64,000 bases of DNA from Phascolarctos cinereus (GCF_002099425.1 NW_018344105.1:3660501-3724500), one strand, 5' to 3'. Positions 1 through 11,705 are shown, numbered from the stretch's first letter. Notes: generated by a model not told the origin, from the letters alone. Made by a program: numbers and translations.

Positions 1-829
1 AATATGTTTGTGGAATTCTACAGCACCTTGCTATTTCAGACGCTCAGTCATGGAATCTAGAAAACACAAAAATCCTACAACCGGAGGCTCATCTTCATTC
101 CCTCAAATCAATACCGTAAAGAGCTTTGCCCACCAAAATTAAATTGAGCAAACAATAATCAATGTCAATGGGCACACAAAAATGAAGACTCATCTTCTGC
201 CCTCTCTGAGGAATCCAAGTTGTAAAGGATGCAAAGAGAGATGCACCAAAAGCATAATTATGCTGCAGTGTACTTCCAGTGATGTCCTGCGTGCAAGATG
301 TTGTCTAAGGGAGATGTTTGGTTGAAAGAGGAATTGGATCAGATATATGGCAAGAGTAAGAGATGAGCTGAACAGTCCAGGCACTGCCCTGGTGCCCATG
401 AAATGGAAAAAGGCCTAGAGGATGGCCTCTAGGACGTTAAGTGGACACTCCTTTGAGTTGAAGATTTCTGGGAGAATACGGACCAGTGGAAGGAGTACTC
501 CCTTGGCTAAAATCACAGATTTAAGGAAGACTTGAAAAAGAAAATCTCCCTGAAATGGGTTCTGAAACAAAGCTGCTTTATATGAATGCTGCTCCATAGA
601 GAAGAGCGCTGTATCAAGATATCAGCATAATTCAAGTAGGAACTGGGTCTCCTGCAGCAACAATGAGACTTGCCCCCATTGTATATGCCATTTTGCAGCA
701 ATAGCTGAGATGGAACTAGTTACTCAAAATACTATGTATGCCCAATTTGGGGCAGGTAACAGTGGATGATATAATGCCTCTATATTTTTGTAATTGATTT
801 CTTTATCCTCTCCTATAACAGCTATTAGA
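1..829. other. Unassigned sequence, no gene seen
   Basis: Only short open frames without recognisable domains occur here. The AT-rich composition and the RTE fragment starting near 830 suggest decayed repeat DNA, but I cannot name an element. Confidence 0.5.
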
Positions 830-2460
830 AAGGGGCTTGCTATCAAGAGAAAGATCTACATCTGGCAAAAAGAAGAATATTATATTTGCTTCATTTAGGC
901 AAAACTCTCTCAAAAGGGTCATCCCAAGTCTTGCCAGAAGTCATTCTGAATGTGTTCAAAGACCAGCCCCACTTACAAAGCACCCAAGTCAATACCAAGT
1001 TAGGAAAAAGAATAAAAATGAGAAAGAAGTTAAGGTATAAAAATCGTTCCTGCCTGACCAACTTAAACAAGCTATTGATACAGAAAAAATTGGGAACTAG
1101 AAAAAGGAACAGATATCAACACAGACTATCACTATTTCCTATAGCAGTTTAACCAATGTAAAGTAATCACAACCCAAAAAGGAAGCCAAAAAGTCTACAA
1201 ATTGCCTGGGACAGAAAACACATGCTTTTCTTGCCAAGGGAAGTGATATGATAGACAAGGGCAAAATCAGTTTAGAATATAAAGTTATTTCTAAATCTTA
1301 TGCAGGAAGATAACAAAGTAGTAGAAGGAAAAACATTTCAAGAGATCCAATTAAGCTATATCATGCAGAGAACATTTAAGGATAAAACTGGAAGAATAAC
1401 AAACAGGTAGGAAAAAAACCCCAAAACCAAGATTTCTATAACAATTTCCTTCAAAAATGACAGTCAAGTCACTAAACTCAGAAATATGGAAGGCATGTCC
1501 CTGATGTGCTACATGAGGAAGTGAAAATGGCCCTAAAAAAGATGGGGAAAATAGCTGGTCCAAACCAAGTAAACCCAGGAGAAATCTATGTTGAAAGTGA
1601 CAAATCTGAGAGTATTAAGGAGTGAATTCTCAAGATATCCAAAAGAAAGGAAAACATAGACGTTATTACTATTGAAAAGGGGGATTAAGAGGATATCAAT
1701 AATTAGAGATCAGAGTGTCTACTTTCTCATGTTTATAAGAATAATTTATACGTTTCAAAGGCATCTATGATAAAAAGATGGGAAGGGAGTAGGTAATCCT
1801 TTGCACATGACATTCTACAGCAAACCACGTCTTTACAGTCCCATGCTTGGCTGAAACGCAAAGAACATAAGGCTCCAGTGATTATTGTTTGGTTATTTTT
1901 AAAAAAGTATTTGATTCAGAGGAGCAAAATGCAGCCTTAAAAGTCTCTCCTCCACCTAGTTACATCCCATGCATATGTTGAGATAATGCAGATTCCATGA
2001 TGAATGTAACATTGGATATAATTTTGATAATCCTCCGAACACTAAAATCAAAGAAAAAAGAAAAACAAAAAGAAGACAGTTTCACATTCATGGATGATGT
2101 CCAAATGTAAAAGGGATAGATGCTGAGGTGCTGTGGACACAATCACCACAATGCTTCTTTGTGCAGCAAGAAAATCAAGACCTAGAACATTAGGGAGTGA
2201 GTCTCCTGAGTGAGATTGGCAATTGCTCTGAAGGGTTCAGCCTAATTGTCCACACCGGAACAAAACAAATGGATGAAGAATGCCTACTGTGCACATTGTG
2301 ATATGCAGGTGGATGGACAGCATCCAGAGCTGGTCCATTGGTGTCTGTGTATCTTAAACAGACACTACATGTGGACTATAAACTGGGCCCAGAACAGAAT
2401 GTGTCTTTGGGCAGTTAGACCCTGTTTTTAAGGAATTAGACTTGTTTTGTTTGGCCAGAG
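830..2460 (+). mobile_element. RTE-clade LINE, decayed ORF2 piece
   Basis: Broken translations on the plus strand give ordered landmarks of an RTE/BovB-like reverse transcriptase ORF. Near 1080-1150 is a stretch like 'TNLNKLLIQKKLG', shared with the second RTE copy at 44.6 kb. Near 1520-1560 is 'ALKKMGKIAGPNQV', like the family's ALKKMKNGKA-GPD motif. Near 1690-1740 is the block that normally reads 'NYRPICLLSHVYK' (here '..RSECLLSHVYK'). At 2260-2400 is 'NKWMKNAYCAHCDMQ' followed by a degraded 'YLGRTL..D..LGPE' block. Many stops and frame changes show it is an inactive fossil. The family assignment rests on remembered RTE protein motifs. Confidence 0.7.
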
Positions 2461-2955
2461 AAGGCAGGAGAGCAATGGGCTCTAGGTGTCAAGAGCCAGA
2501 ACTTCATTAGCATACCCCCTCCCCCTTACTGCACACAGGTTTCCAAAGTAACCTGCAAATGTCCTGGAGACTGGCTATTTTGAACTTATAATAGCAGTAA
2601 ATTAATGGAAATCATTATCATCAACTTGAAGGATCATAGGTCAGAATGAATTTAAACATGTACAAACAAGTTTTCTAACCAGCTGACATAGCGTAAATCG
2701 TTCATAATTAGTTGGAACTATGTCAGAATAATGAAAACGAATTACAGTTATAATCACGCTAAAAATCACTGGTAAAAATAAATAAAAAGGGATAAAACAA
2801 GGTTTGGCAAGTTTCGACTTGTCTCAACTTCCCTGAAGCCAGTTATTCACAAATAGGAAAAGATTTCTAAGAATATGAAGAGCTTTACAACAATGCTCTC
2901 CATTATCACAGGCTTGAAGGAGCTTAAACAGGTCACAACTAGTCCAGATCAGTAG
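2461..2955. other. Unassigned AT-rich sequence
   Basis: No coding frame or repeat family was recognised in these roughly 500 bases. Confidence 0.4.
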
Positions 2956-3712
2956 AAGTGGCATTGTCCTCATATACCCTGATCTGAAACTTACTGCCTA
3001 GGTGACCTTAAGCAAACTTCATTCCCCCCTCCCCTTCTTGTCTCTCTCTGGTCTCTGTCTCTCTCCCTTCTGTCTCCCTCTCTGTCTCTACCCCCTCTCT
3101 TCTTTCTCCCTCTCTCTGTTTCTCTTCCCTCTCCTCTATCTCTCCCTCTCTCTCCACTCTTCTCTCTCTTTCTTTCTCTCTCCCCTCTTTCCTCCTTCTC
3201 TATCTCTCTCTACCTCCTCTCCTCTCTCTCCCTCTGTCTCCCTCTGTCTCCCACTCTCCTTTCTCTCTATGTGTTTCTCTGTCTCTCTCTACTCCCTCTC
3301 CTCTCTCTCTCTCCCTCTCCCCCGCCATGACTCTCCCATTCTCCTCTGTGTGTGTGTCTCTCTGTCTCTCTCTACCCCCTCTCCTCTTTCTTCCTCTGTC
3401 TCTGTCTGTCTCTCTTCCCTCTCCTCTCCCTCTCTCTCCCTCCCTCTCCATTCCTCTTTCTGTCTCCCTCTCTCTCTACTCCCTGTCCTCTCTCTCCCTC
3501 TTCTCTCTCTGTCTCTCTCTATTCCTTCTCCTCTTTCTCTGTCTCCTTCTGTCTCTCATCCCTCTCTTCTGTCTGTCTCTCCCTCTCTCCACTCTTCTCT
3601 TTCTCTCTCCCTCCTTTTTCCTCTCCCTTTCCCTCTTTCTCTTTAAAATAAAGGATTTGCACTAAATGATTTATAAGGGCCCTTTCAGTTCTAAATTGGG
3701 GGTTCTCTGATT
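2956..3712 (+). repeat. MIR-type SINE interrupted by a CT expansion
   Basis: The left part reads 'ctgcctaggtgaccttaag', a MIR core. The right part from about 3650 reads like the MIR 3' half ('aagggccctttcagttct', then a '..ctctgattc' end). Between them, where MIR has its pyrimidine-rich 'cctcagtttcctcat' tract, sits a 600-bp CT-rich array. The simplest reading is a microsatellite that grew inside the SINE. Confidence 0.55.
3031..3645. repeat. CT-rich (polypyrimidine) microsatellite, ~615 bp
   Basis: Nearly pure C/T on the plus strand with imperfect repeats of tctctctc, ctctccctc and ctgtctctc. It produces several serine/leucine/proline open frames on the plus strand and Arg/Glu frames on the minus strand. 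These are composition artefacts, not genes. Confidence 0.95.
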
Positions 3713-4049
3713 CGATCCCGTGTTCTTTAGTGTTATAAAGGGCAGAGCATGCTATGGAAAGTCCAAATGTCGGCAGGTTTTCCCTTCATCCTAATTCTGT
3801 TATCATTCTCTTGTCACAAGTCCCCTTCACACAACAGCTTCGGTTCCCAGATGGCAGCAGCCACTCAGTTCTACTGATTTTGGTTGAGGCCGGGCAAGGG
3901 AGCATTGTAAAAAAATAGAACCTTTGGGATTCACCATCAATCCACGTTGGCCAGATGCCCACCAAGATCAAACATGGCTTTTCCCCTTTTGGAAAATTGC
4001 CTGTCTTCTGCCATGTCTAGTAGGACTTCTGGGGAGACTGCATGGTAAG

Positions 4050-4195
4050 ATGAAGAGATCACTAGTCTTGGCATTTAGGAAAATGCATTGTGTTCTAATT
4101 CTGCCATTTAGGAATTGTGCGTGACCTTGAGCAAGTCTCTTTCACTGTTTGAACCTTAGTTTCTTCATCTGTAAAAATGAGATGATTTTTGTGTG
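4050..4195 (+). repeat. MIR SINE fragment
   Basis: The core 'gtgcgtgaccttgagcaagt' is followed by 'tcttcatctgtaaaaatgag', the usual MIR order on the plus strand. Confidence 0.75.
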
Positions 4196-4239
4196 TTGGG
4201 GGGAGTGTATATGATTTCATTGATGTAAAGAAACTCCCT

Positions 4240-4425
4240 CTACTAAAGCAGATCAGCCACTGCTCTGCAATTTGTAGTCTTAGAGAACACCTGGGGCACT
4301 GAAAGGTTAAGGGACTCCCCTAGGGTCACATAATCGCTATCTTTCTGAGGCAGACCTAGAACCTAGGTCTTCCTGACTCTGAGGCTGGCTCCATTATGCC
4401 ACACTCCCTCTTGGTCTATGTAGGC
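4240..4425 (-). repeat. MIR-core SINE, minus orientation
   Basis: It reads 'gaaaggttaagggactcccc', then 'cctaggtcttcctgactctg', then 'ccattatgccacactccctc'. This is the reverse complement of a tRNA-derived MIR-core SINE with its 5' head at the right end. Confidence 0.75.
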
Positions 4426-4430
4426 TGGTT

Positions 4431-6190
4431 TGCCTATGCTAAATGACTCCAGGCTGCTGGGCTTCTTGAGTTCCTGCATCTGCTTCTGAGTCCTTGGATC
4501 TCCCCCCTTGCTGCCAGTTTCTACTTCTAATTTCTGCCAGTATACTTGCCTTTGATAGCCCTTCTCTTCCCTTCTATTTTGCTTTATATATCATGCCTAT
4601 GGGTGGGAAAACCATATCATAAAGCTAAATTTAATTGTGTGCAAAGTAAGAGTAAACAGGCTCTGAGTGAGGGTCTCTCCTATTAGTAAAATACATTGGA
4701 TTTAGCATATGAACATCCATTGCATCTGCTCTTAAGCCTGGGGGATTTTTTAGGTTACTTTCTGGTTCTCAGTTGTAGTCTAGGTAGATAATATTGCTGG
4801 AAAGTTGAGGAATTACTTTATTAATTTATAACAGAGCTGAGAGAGTCGATAATTCCCTGAGCTGCAAAGAACAAAAAGGAATAAGATAGGGCCTGGGTCT
4901 TATTCATCTTTGATCTGCACAGAACCCAGCATCAGGGTAGACTGGGCCCTCAAGAAGCTTGCTGACTCTGCAAACTCATTCATAAGGATGATTAAATGAT
5001 GAGCTCTGGTCCCACGAGACTAATAGCAAAGGGAAAAGTAAATGAATGCAGATTCAGACTCATCCAACCAGCTGGAACTGGTTAACAGTTGAGAACACTG
5101 AGGAAAGGTAGGCAATTGCATTGCCCCATCTTCCCAACTGGGCTAGAGAGGCCATGGCTGTAGGCTTCAGAGCCAATCCTCAGGGAGTGAGTGATATCAG
5201 CATTTGAAGAGCTGTGATGACTGTGCTCTGGCAGATAGAAACATGTGACTGGCAAAGTTCTGAGCCCCCAGTAGTCTCTGAGTGGGAAAAGGGAAGGTCT
5301 GAGGACAAGTTCATGGACCCGGAGTCGGGATACAAGCATAATCAAGTGGGAAGTACTTGTGAGCACATATTGATCTGTCAGACACAGTCTGGCTGCCATC
5401 AGTGATCTTGGCATTGGCCAAATGCTGCCTTGGGCACAATCTGCTGCCTTAACGCTTCATTTTCCTAAGCCCCATCCCACTGCAGCCCCCAGTGTTAGAC
5501 AGTGGCCCCTGTAAGCCAGCCACAGACTAGCTGGCATGGTAGAGTCCATGCCAGGAAGTCACCTCCAGGAAAAGAAGCAGAGAGGATGGTAGGAGGAGCC
5601 AGCCAGTCTCCTCTCTCACCTGATGGCTTGGGTCAAGACTAGGACTAGCTGAAGCAATCCGGAGAGCAGAACCAGCCCCAACTTTGGCCCTGAATTGGAT
5701 GAAACTCACATCATTCCACACCTCTGGCTGGCAGCACTCCCGGGCTACCAGACAAATCACGTGCAAAGCACTCCGTGGCAGCCCAGAAGCTGGAGACTTG
5801 AGAGCAGCCGCCAGAATCAGCTTCCATCTTGTGAGAAATTCTCTTGTCACAATATCTCCGGGTCCAACTTGGCAGCCCCAAGGGGCTAAGATCTGTCTCC
5901 AACACAAGAGCCCACCAGTACCAGCAAAGACTACCTCAAATTCTTCCTTTGCTTCCCCTCCTCTCCACCAATCGAAAGCTGACTCCATGCCCAAGTTATG
6001 TGACTTCAAAAGCCTGACGGTGAAGCCACGGGTCAAAAGATCATGGGCACTAGAGAAGGCGAATGCTGTCCACATGTGGTCAATGCATTGATTTGTTTTG
6101 CTGAACTATATTTCTTTGTTACAAGGAGGGTTCTCTTGTGGAGAGGGGGGGTTCATTAGAAAATGACAATGATCCTTTAAAAAAGAGCAT
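4431..6190. other. Unassigned region with overlapping open frames on both strands
   Basis: No repeat was recognised. Between 5527 and 6091 the DNA is richer in G+C and open on both strands: about 182 codons on minus (5527-6075) and 135 on plus (5684-6091). Neither translation shows a domain I know. A donor-like site (CATCAG|gtgagag) occurs on the minus strand near 5620. It may be a chance frame or an unrecognised exon. Confidence 0.3.
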
Positions 6191-6197
6191 CACTTAA

Positions 6198-6420
6198 AAA
6201 AGACCCAGGTGTGAGTCCCAACTCTGCCACCTTCTATGTGACCTCCTCTGAGTTCCCTTCCAACTCTGACATTGTGCTTAACTGCTTAAATTCTCAGGGC
6301 CTCAGTTTCTCAGCTATAAAAATAAGGAGAACAATAGAACATGCACTCCTTGAGGGCAGAGCCTTTTTTATAATATGCCCAGAACATAGTAGGTGCTTAA
6401 GATATGCTTGCTAATTGAGA
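6198..6420 (+). repeat. MIR fragment followed by an L2 3' end
   Basis: Bases 6198-6335 read as a MIR core and tail ('cctcagtttctcagctataa'). Bases 6336-6420 read as the L2 3' UTR ('ctccttgagggcagagcc', then 'catagtaggtgcttaagata'). Confidence 0.7.
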
Positions 6421-7080
6421 GGAGTTGGACTCAATGATTTCTAAGATCTCTCCAAACTAAAATATTTCCATTTATTCCTTTCAAGAAGAGCGAAATGAAT
6501 CAGCATTCACTGAATTCAGCATATACTGACCTCTGCCAGAGGATGCAGTGAATATTTTTTCTGGGGGATCGTGGACAAAGAACCTTGGAATTAAAAACTG
6601 TCCTGGATAATTCACAGACTAACCATGCACACAGTCAGACACTGACTGGGCAATTCCTTTTCTACACTGGTATGCTTCAGGTTGCTTGTGCTTGAACAAG
6701 CAACAGTAAAAAATAGCTAATCCTTTGATAACAACAGCAGACCTCTGACAGATAGCACTAGAGCTATAGGGTCGTAGCCCATCCACTCATTCTTTCATTG
6801 GGGGAGGGGTGTCACTACTTCCCTAGATGCTTCTGCACTTTGTGGCATCAGTGAACTCATGGAAATGAACACTCCTTGCAAAGGCGCAGCCAGTGAGCCA
6901 TCAACACCTCTTGTCCACTGCCTTTCGTCAATCTGCTGCTTAGGGTCCTCCCAAATGCTAGTGGCTTGCTTCTCCTTCTTTTGGCATAGTGTGGATGCCA
7001 ATGGAACACACAGGCTGTCCAATGAATAGATCTCCTTTGCTCTTGCTACATGACCAGTTTATCTTCTTTTCAGGTCATAT
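6421..7080. other. Unassigned sequence
   Basis: I saw no gene, splice-flanked frame or recognisable repeat here. Confidence 0.4.
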
Positions 7081-7084
7081 AGCC

Positions 7085-7215
7085 CTCGGATCAGGATATT
7101 GAAACTAGAGGGCTTAAGGGACTTGCCTCAGGTCACATAGCTAATAAGAGTTAGACTCAAGGTTCAGACTCAGGTCTCTCTTGACTCCAAATCCAGTGAT
7201 CTATCCTCTATTTAA
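7085..7215 (-). repeat. MIR SINE, minus orientation
   Basis: Contains 'gggacttgcctcaggtcaca' and 'ctcttgactccaaatccagt', the reverse complement of MIR. Confidence 0.75.
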
Positions 7216-7314
7216 TACTTTTTATAAGAATCATATCTTGATTTTATAAAAATTACTGGGAAGATAAACTGAAGTTTTACATTTTATACGAATCGGGATA
7301 TCTGTTAATAAAAT

Positions 7315-7595
7315 TGATCAACTATGTTGTTGCTCAGTCTTTTTTTAGTCATGACTGATACTTTGTGACTCCTTTTGGGTTTTTCTTGGCAAAGGTACTG
7401 GGTTGGCTTGCCATTTCCTTCTCTAGCTCATTTTACAGATGATGAAACTGAGGCAAAGAGGGTGAAGTGACTTACCCACGATCACACAGCTTAAGGGTCT
7501 GAGGCTGGATTTGGAGTCAGGAAGACGAGTCTTCCTGACTCCAGGCCTGGTGCTCTATCTGCTGCAGCGCCTCCTAGCTGCCCTGATCAACTATG
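7315..7595 (-). mobile_element. MIR-core SINE with intact target-site duplication
   Basis: The element occupies 7327-7583 in minus orientation: a 'tgttgctcag...gactccttttgggtttttct' tail, the core 'gtgacttacccacgatcaca', and the 5' head '...gcgcctcctagctgccc' at the right. Both sides carry the identical 12-mer TGATCAACTATG (7315-7326 and 7584-7595). The perfect duplication supports L1-type target-primed insertion and exact borders. Confidence 0.9.
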
Positions 7596-7604
7596 GTCTA
7601 CTCA

Positions 7605-7900
7605 AAATGTGCTGGGAGTCAGGAGACATGGCTTCTAATTCCATCATTGCCATTCCTTAAATGCATCACCTCTTAACCTCTCTGGCCCTCAGTTCCCTGA
7701 TTTATAAAAGAGGTGAATAACCCCTACTCTTTGGGCCTGACAGGGTATTGTAGGTATTAAAATGAAACCAAAGAATACAGACCACTGGAGCCGGATGTGA
7801 CCTTAGAGGCCATAGAGTCCAACTACCCCCTTCATTTTACAGGGAAGAAAACTGAAGCCAAAGACAGGGAAATGATTTGCCCATTGTCCCAACTAGTTAA
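7605..7900. repeat. Two MIR fragments, plus then minus
   Basis: Bases 7605-7765 read MIR in plus orientation ('tctggccctcagttccctga'). Bases 7785-7900 read a MIR-type element in minus orientation ('cattttacagggaagaaaac'). Confidence 0.65.
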
Positions 7901-8212
7901 TGGGAAATCAAAAACTTTTGAAACCCTGAAAGGTGTCCCATAAATGTAAGATATTCCTAGCAATACTTGTAGAACACAGATAAATGGGTTTGAGCACATG
8001 GCAACAATACCAAATCCATGACAATAATAACTCATATTCTCTAGCACCTGAGGCTTGTCAAGTTCTTTGCCCAAAATGATCCTTTGAGGTCAACAAGATA
8101 CACAATTTTTCATCCAGACCTGTGATTTCCTTGGTGCAGGGACCTCCCGATGAGGAAACTTTTATCAGTGACTACCTGCATCTATTCTCTTAAGAGTCTT
8201 AGAGAGAAGTCC

Positions 8213-8470
8213 AAGGTATTAAGAGGTTAAGAGACTTGCCCAGGGCCACATGACCAATCTGGATAAGTGCCAGGACTTGAACCCACAGTCCTCCTGACCC
8301 AGAATCCAGCTCTCTGTACACTCTACCACCTTGTTTCTCAGTATTAGTTTTAGGATCTCATTTTACAACTAAGAAAACTGAGACCAAGAGGTAGGTCATG
8401 TAGCTAGAAGAAGCCAGAGCTGGAATTCAAATCTAGATCCTTCAATTCACAAAGCTAGTGACCTTCCTAC
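8213..8470 (-). repeat. Two adjacent minus-strand MIR-core SINEs
   Basis: Bases 8213-8340 hold 'gagacttgcccagggccaca' and a tail with 'ctctaccaccttg'. Bases 8341-8470 hold a second, more decayed copy ('gatctcattttacaactaag'). Confidence 0.7.
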
Positions 8471-8475
8471 TACCC

Positions 8476-8555
8476 CATGCCGTTGTCTACTGAAACACAC
8501 AAAGGGCCTCACACACAGTCAGCACTTAAAAAATACTTGGTGATGACTTGATAAG
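8476..8555 (+). repeat. L2 LINE 3' end fragment
   Basis: 'cacacagtcagcacttaaaa' followed by 'aatacttggtgatgactt' matches the L2 3' terminus in plus orientation. Confidence 0.5.
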
Positions 8556-8569
8556 GCAAATGATTAGAG

Positions 8570-8738
8570 TGAGGGTTCTTCCCCTTTGTTGGAAGCTAAT
8601 GGAGCCTTTCTTGGAATCATGTTTTTAAATGCAGAGTATTACAAAAGAAACAAGTTGTACTGAAATAGAATTATCAAAATATTTAGGAAAAAACAAACCA
8701 AGTTCAGGGTCCCTAGGTTAAGAACTAAAAAGGGCCTT
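8570..8738 (+). mobile_element. hAT-type MITE, family A
   Basis: It has the start 'gagggttcttcccctttg', the interior 'catgtttttaaatgcaga' and the end 'ccctaggttaagaact'. The termini are inverted copies of TTCTTAACC-like ends. The same family recurs at 13385, 23263 and 33566, where 8-bp duplications identify it as hAT. Confidence 0.75.
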
Positions 8739-9515
8739 CATTGTTCCCCAGAACCCAGTCTCAGGCCTGCACAATGTCCAAGTAGGGCATTAAAAACTCA
8801 TTACTAGCAGCATTATTTATTTCACTGTGTTCTTTGGCAGACTTATTTATCACAGGCTTCTTCTCAAGCTCTGCCAGTGGACATGGGCGTGAGTTTTAAA
8901 ACTCAGATAAATCTAAATCACGTCCACCCCAGGGGACCTGTCTTGTGCCTGTGACCCCACAGCATGAGATGCTGTTCATTTTGTTTGTTTCATGGCAAAA
9001 AGAAATTCCATTCTGATGAAGGTCAGTAGCCAAGGGGTTAAATGTTATCTATCCTAAACACTGCTGTCCATGATAATGTGGGGGACCACTTGAAAATAAG
9101 GGTCACAAACAAATAATTTACATTGTATATGATGGACATGGGCATAAAGTACCAATTAATAGGCTATAACAAAATTACTCTGTGTGTGTGAGTGTGTGTA
9201 TATAAATGGCCACACATTCTTCACAAAATACAATATATTGATAAGAATGTAATTAAGCCTTTATTGCTTGTGTAATTTAAAATGAAATTAATTGGCTAGC
9301 AAGTGAGCCTTGGTAAGCATTCTTCTTCCAATCAATTTCTATTTCATTAACATACAATACCTACTGTAATGGACTAAATAAAATGGGCCTCCTATGGGCC
9401 CCCAGACAAAGAGCTGAGAAAAATGAATTTGCAGCCTCTCCACTACTGTCTTGCCTTTTGGAAAGTTTAAGACCCCATTTACCAGGCATTTTCTTCCTTT
9501 CTGTATTCATTGGAA
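8739..9515. other. Unassigned AT-rich region
   Basis: No gene seen. From 9060 to 9360 the DNA has many TAAT/ATTA cores ('accaattaataggc', 'aaatgaaattaattggctag') and no recognised repeat. It might be unique, perhaps conserved, noncoding DNA; sequence alone cannot show this. Confidence 0.3.
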
Positions 9516-9519
9516 GGCA

Positions 9520-9725
9520 ATAATAACAATGAATAATAATGATAATAACAACAATAATAACAATAACTGACATTTATATGGGGCTTTAAAGTTTACAAAG
9601 TGGTTTACATGTCATCTACTAGCTGGGGCAAGTCACTTAAGCTCCGCAAGACTCAGTGTCTTCATCTGTAAAATTGGGGAGTGGGACCAGATGACCATTA
9701 AGGTCCCTTTGACTCTGAATCTATA
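9520..9725 (+). repeat. AAT/AAC-rich simple repeat followed by MIR
   Basis: Bases 9520-9572 are imperfect (aataat/aacaat) units. Bases 9590-9725 read 'ctagctggggcaagtcactt' and 'ttcatctgtaaaattgggg', a plus-strand MIR. Confidence 0.75.
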
Positions 9726-10422
9726 TTCATATATATGACATATGTTAGTTCTATGAGGTATATGCTAGAGACAGTATCAATGTTTTACACATATGGAAAC
9801 TGTGTTTCAGAAAGGGGAAGTGGCTGGTCCATGTTGACATACCTAGGGAGGGGGGGGGGGTGGCAGAAGGCAGGGCAGGAAATGGTTGCTTGTCCGTAAA
9901 CAGACAAATATTTTCCTGATAAAGAGCTACTTTTACATGTTTTATTTACATAGATGTATAAACCACGGCAGAAGTACCAAATGAGTGGTTCAAACTTCCA
10001 GTTCAGAAGGAATTCTGGGGAAGGAGAGGTCACTGTGAACTGGGGACATGGAGCTGAGCAGGTGGGGTCTTGAAAGACAGGTGGAAAGGAGAGGGGAAGG
10101 CCTTGCATCCAAGGGAAACAGCAGGAACATCTACTGGAAAGGACAGGGCCTGCTTTTCCTCCTCTGGATGCCTCTATTTCTGTCCAGAGCACTGCCATCT
10201 TCCCAATCACCAGGGTTCAAAGCATCAGAATCAGCTGTGATCCAACCCCTTTCTTCATCTTCCACATCCGGGCACCAAGTGTGCTCTACTTGACATTCTC
10301 AGTTCCTCTGGGCCTTCCTATTCACTGCCATTGCAAGTACACTAGTTCTGGAATTTCAGGGCCTCCTCCCTGGACAGCAGCAGTCTTCTTCCCCTCCCAT
10401 GTGCACTCCACGCTGCTACAGT

Positions 10423-10870
10423 ACTGAAAGAATGCTGGGCCTGAAGTCAGGAAAGGCCTTGACCTCAAATTCCCCTTCTCATGTTCTCCCCATCTCTGCC
10501 AAATGCTCATCTAGCCTCTACCTGGAACACCCAGGATGGGGCCACAGCAAGTCAGGTGACCTCAGGGTCCTCATCTGGAAAACTGAGATGGTGCCACTGC
10601 ATTGGCAGGATCCTTAAAGGGATCACATGAGATCATGCATGTAGAATGTCTTGGAAATATTAACAGTACTATTATCTTTTTAGAGTATTGCTCTAATCTG
10701 TGTTACTCCCATACTCTAAAACTTTCAACATCTTTCCATTGCCTAGCAAATAAAGTCCAAATTCCCTGGCCTGGCATTAAAGTCCTTCTTTTATATGCTC
10801 CAGACTCCTTTGTCAATCTGACATCCCACCACTTCTTTTCATCTTCTCTATGTCTCTGTCTTCAAAAATG
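10423..10870 (+). repeat. Decayed MIR and L2 fragments
   Basis: Bases 10423-10640 carry MIR-like pieces ('tgctgggcctgaagtcagga', 'ctcatctggaaaactgagat'). Bases 10680-10870 read L2 3' sequence ('gcctagcaaataaagtccaa', 'ggcctggcattaaagtcctt'). Confidence 0.6.
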
Positions 10871-10897
10871 TGAAAATGTGGAAGGGAGGAAGAGGAG

Positions 10898-11223
10898 AGA
10901 GAAAAGGAAGGAAGGAAGGAAGGAAGGAAGGAAGGAAGGAAGGAAGGAAGGAAGGAAGGAAGGAAGGAAGGAAGGAAGGAAGGAAGGAAGGAAGGAAGGA
11001 AGGAAGGAAGGAAGGAAAGAAAGGAGGGAGGGAGGGAAGGGAGGAAGGAGGAAAGAAGGAAGGGAGAGAGGAAGCAAGGGAGAGAGGAAGGAAGGGAGGA
11101 AGGAAGAAGGGAAGTAGGAAGGAAGGAAAGAAGGAAGGAAGGGAAGGTAGGAGGGAGGGAGGGAAGGAGAAAGGGAAGGAGGAAGGAAGGGAAGGAGGAA
11201 GGGAAGGAGGGAAGAAGGAAGGA
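10898..11223 (+). repeat. GGAA microsatellite, ~325 bp
   Basis: The array is close to pure (GGAA)n from about 10904 to 11017, roughly 28 units, then mixed GGAA, GGGA and GAAA to 11223. The Lys/Glu/Gly/Arg frames on plus and the Phe/Leu/Pro/Ser frames on minus across it are artefacts of the repeat. GGAA is the core recognised by ETS transcription factors. Confidence 0.97.
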
Positions 11224-11569
11224 AAATTCAACTGCTATTAGTTATATCATTTTCTAAAAACTGATTTCATTTCCATTCAGCTAGGCATGCATATCAGAGA
11301 CTACACTAAATATAAGAAGTACTTTTGTTTTTACTTCTCCCCTCTTTTGAAAGTCTATTTCAAAAGGTGTTAGCAGCTCTAATAACAAATGCTTCTTGGA
11401 TTAACAAATTTAAATTGGGGAGAAATGCCTTAAATAATCCTAAAGCAGATAGTGTCATAGAGCAGATTATGTAATCAATTGGTTCTTCAGCACTTTCAAT
11501 ATTTTCCTAAGCAGCTTTTGACATCTACACCAAAAAGAAGAATGAAAGAATACCAACTTGAGCGGTTTT

Positions 11570-11705
11570 ACCAACTTGGAAACCATTGGTTCATTGAACA
11601 AGCATTCCTTAAAGGTTCACCATGTGCAGACCCCTGGGCTAAACCCTGGGAGGGTTAGACCAGCGTGAATAAGGCCCAGACCCTTCCCTCAAGGCACTCT
11701 AAAGC
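11570..11705 (-). repeat. L2 LINE 3' end, minus orientation
   Basis: 'acaagcattccttaaaggtt', 'accatgtgcagacccctggg' and 'cttccctcaaggcactctaa' are a decayed reverse-complement L2 3' UTR. Confidence 0.65.

Noticed and set aside
3002-3665. 214-codon and other Ser/Leu/Pro frames on plus and an Arg/Glu frame on minus
   Set aside because: They are translations of the CT-rich microsatellite. Several frames are open at once, as expected from composition.
10848-11241. Frames rich in Lys/Glu/Gly/Arg and Phe/Leu/Pro/Ser
   Set aside because: Direct product of the GGAA array; no independent evidence of coding.
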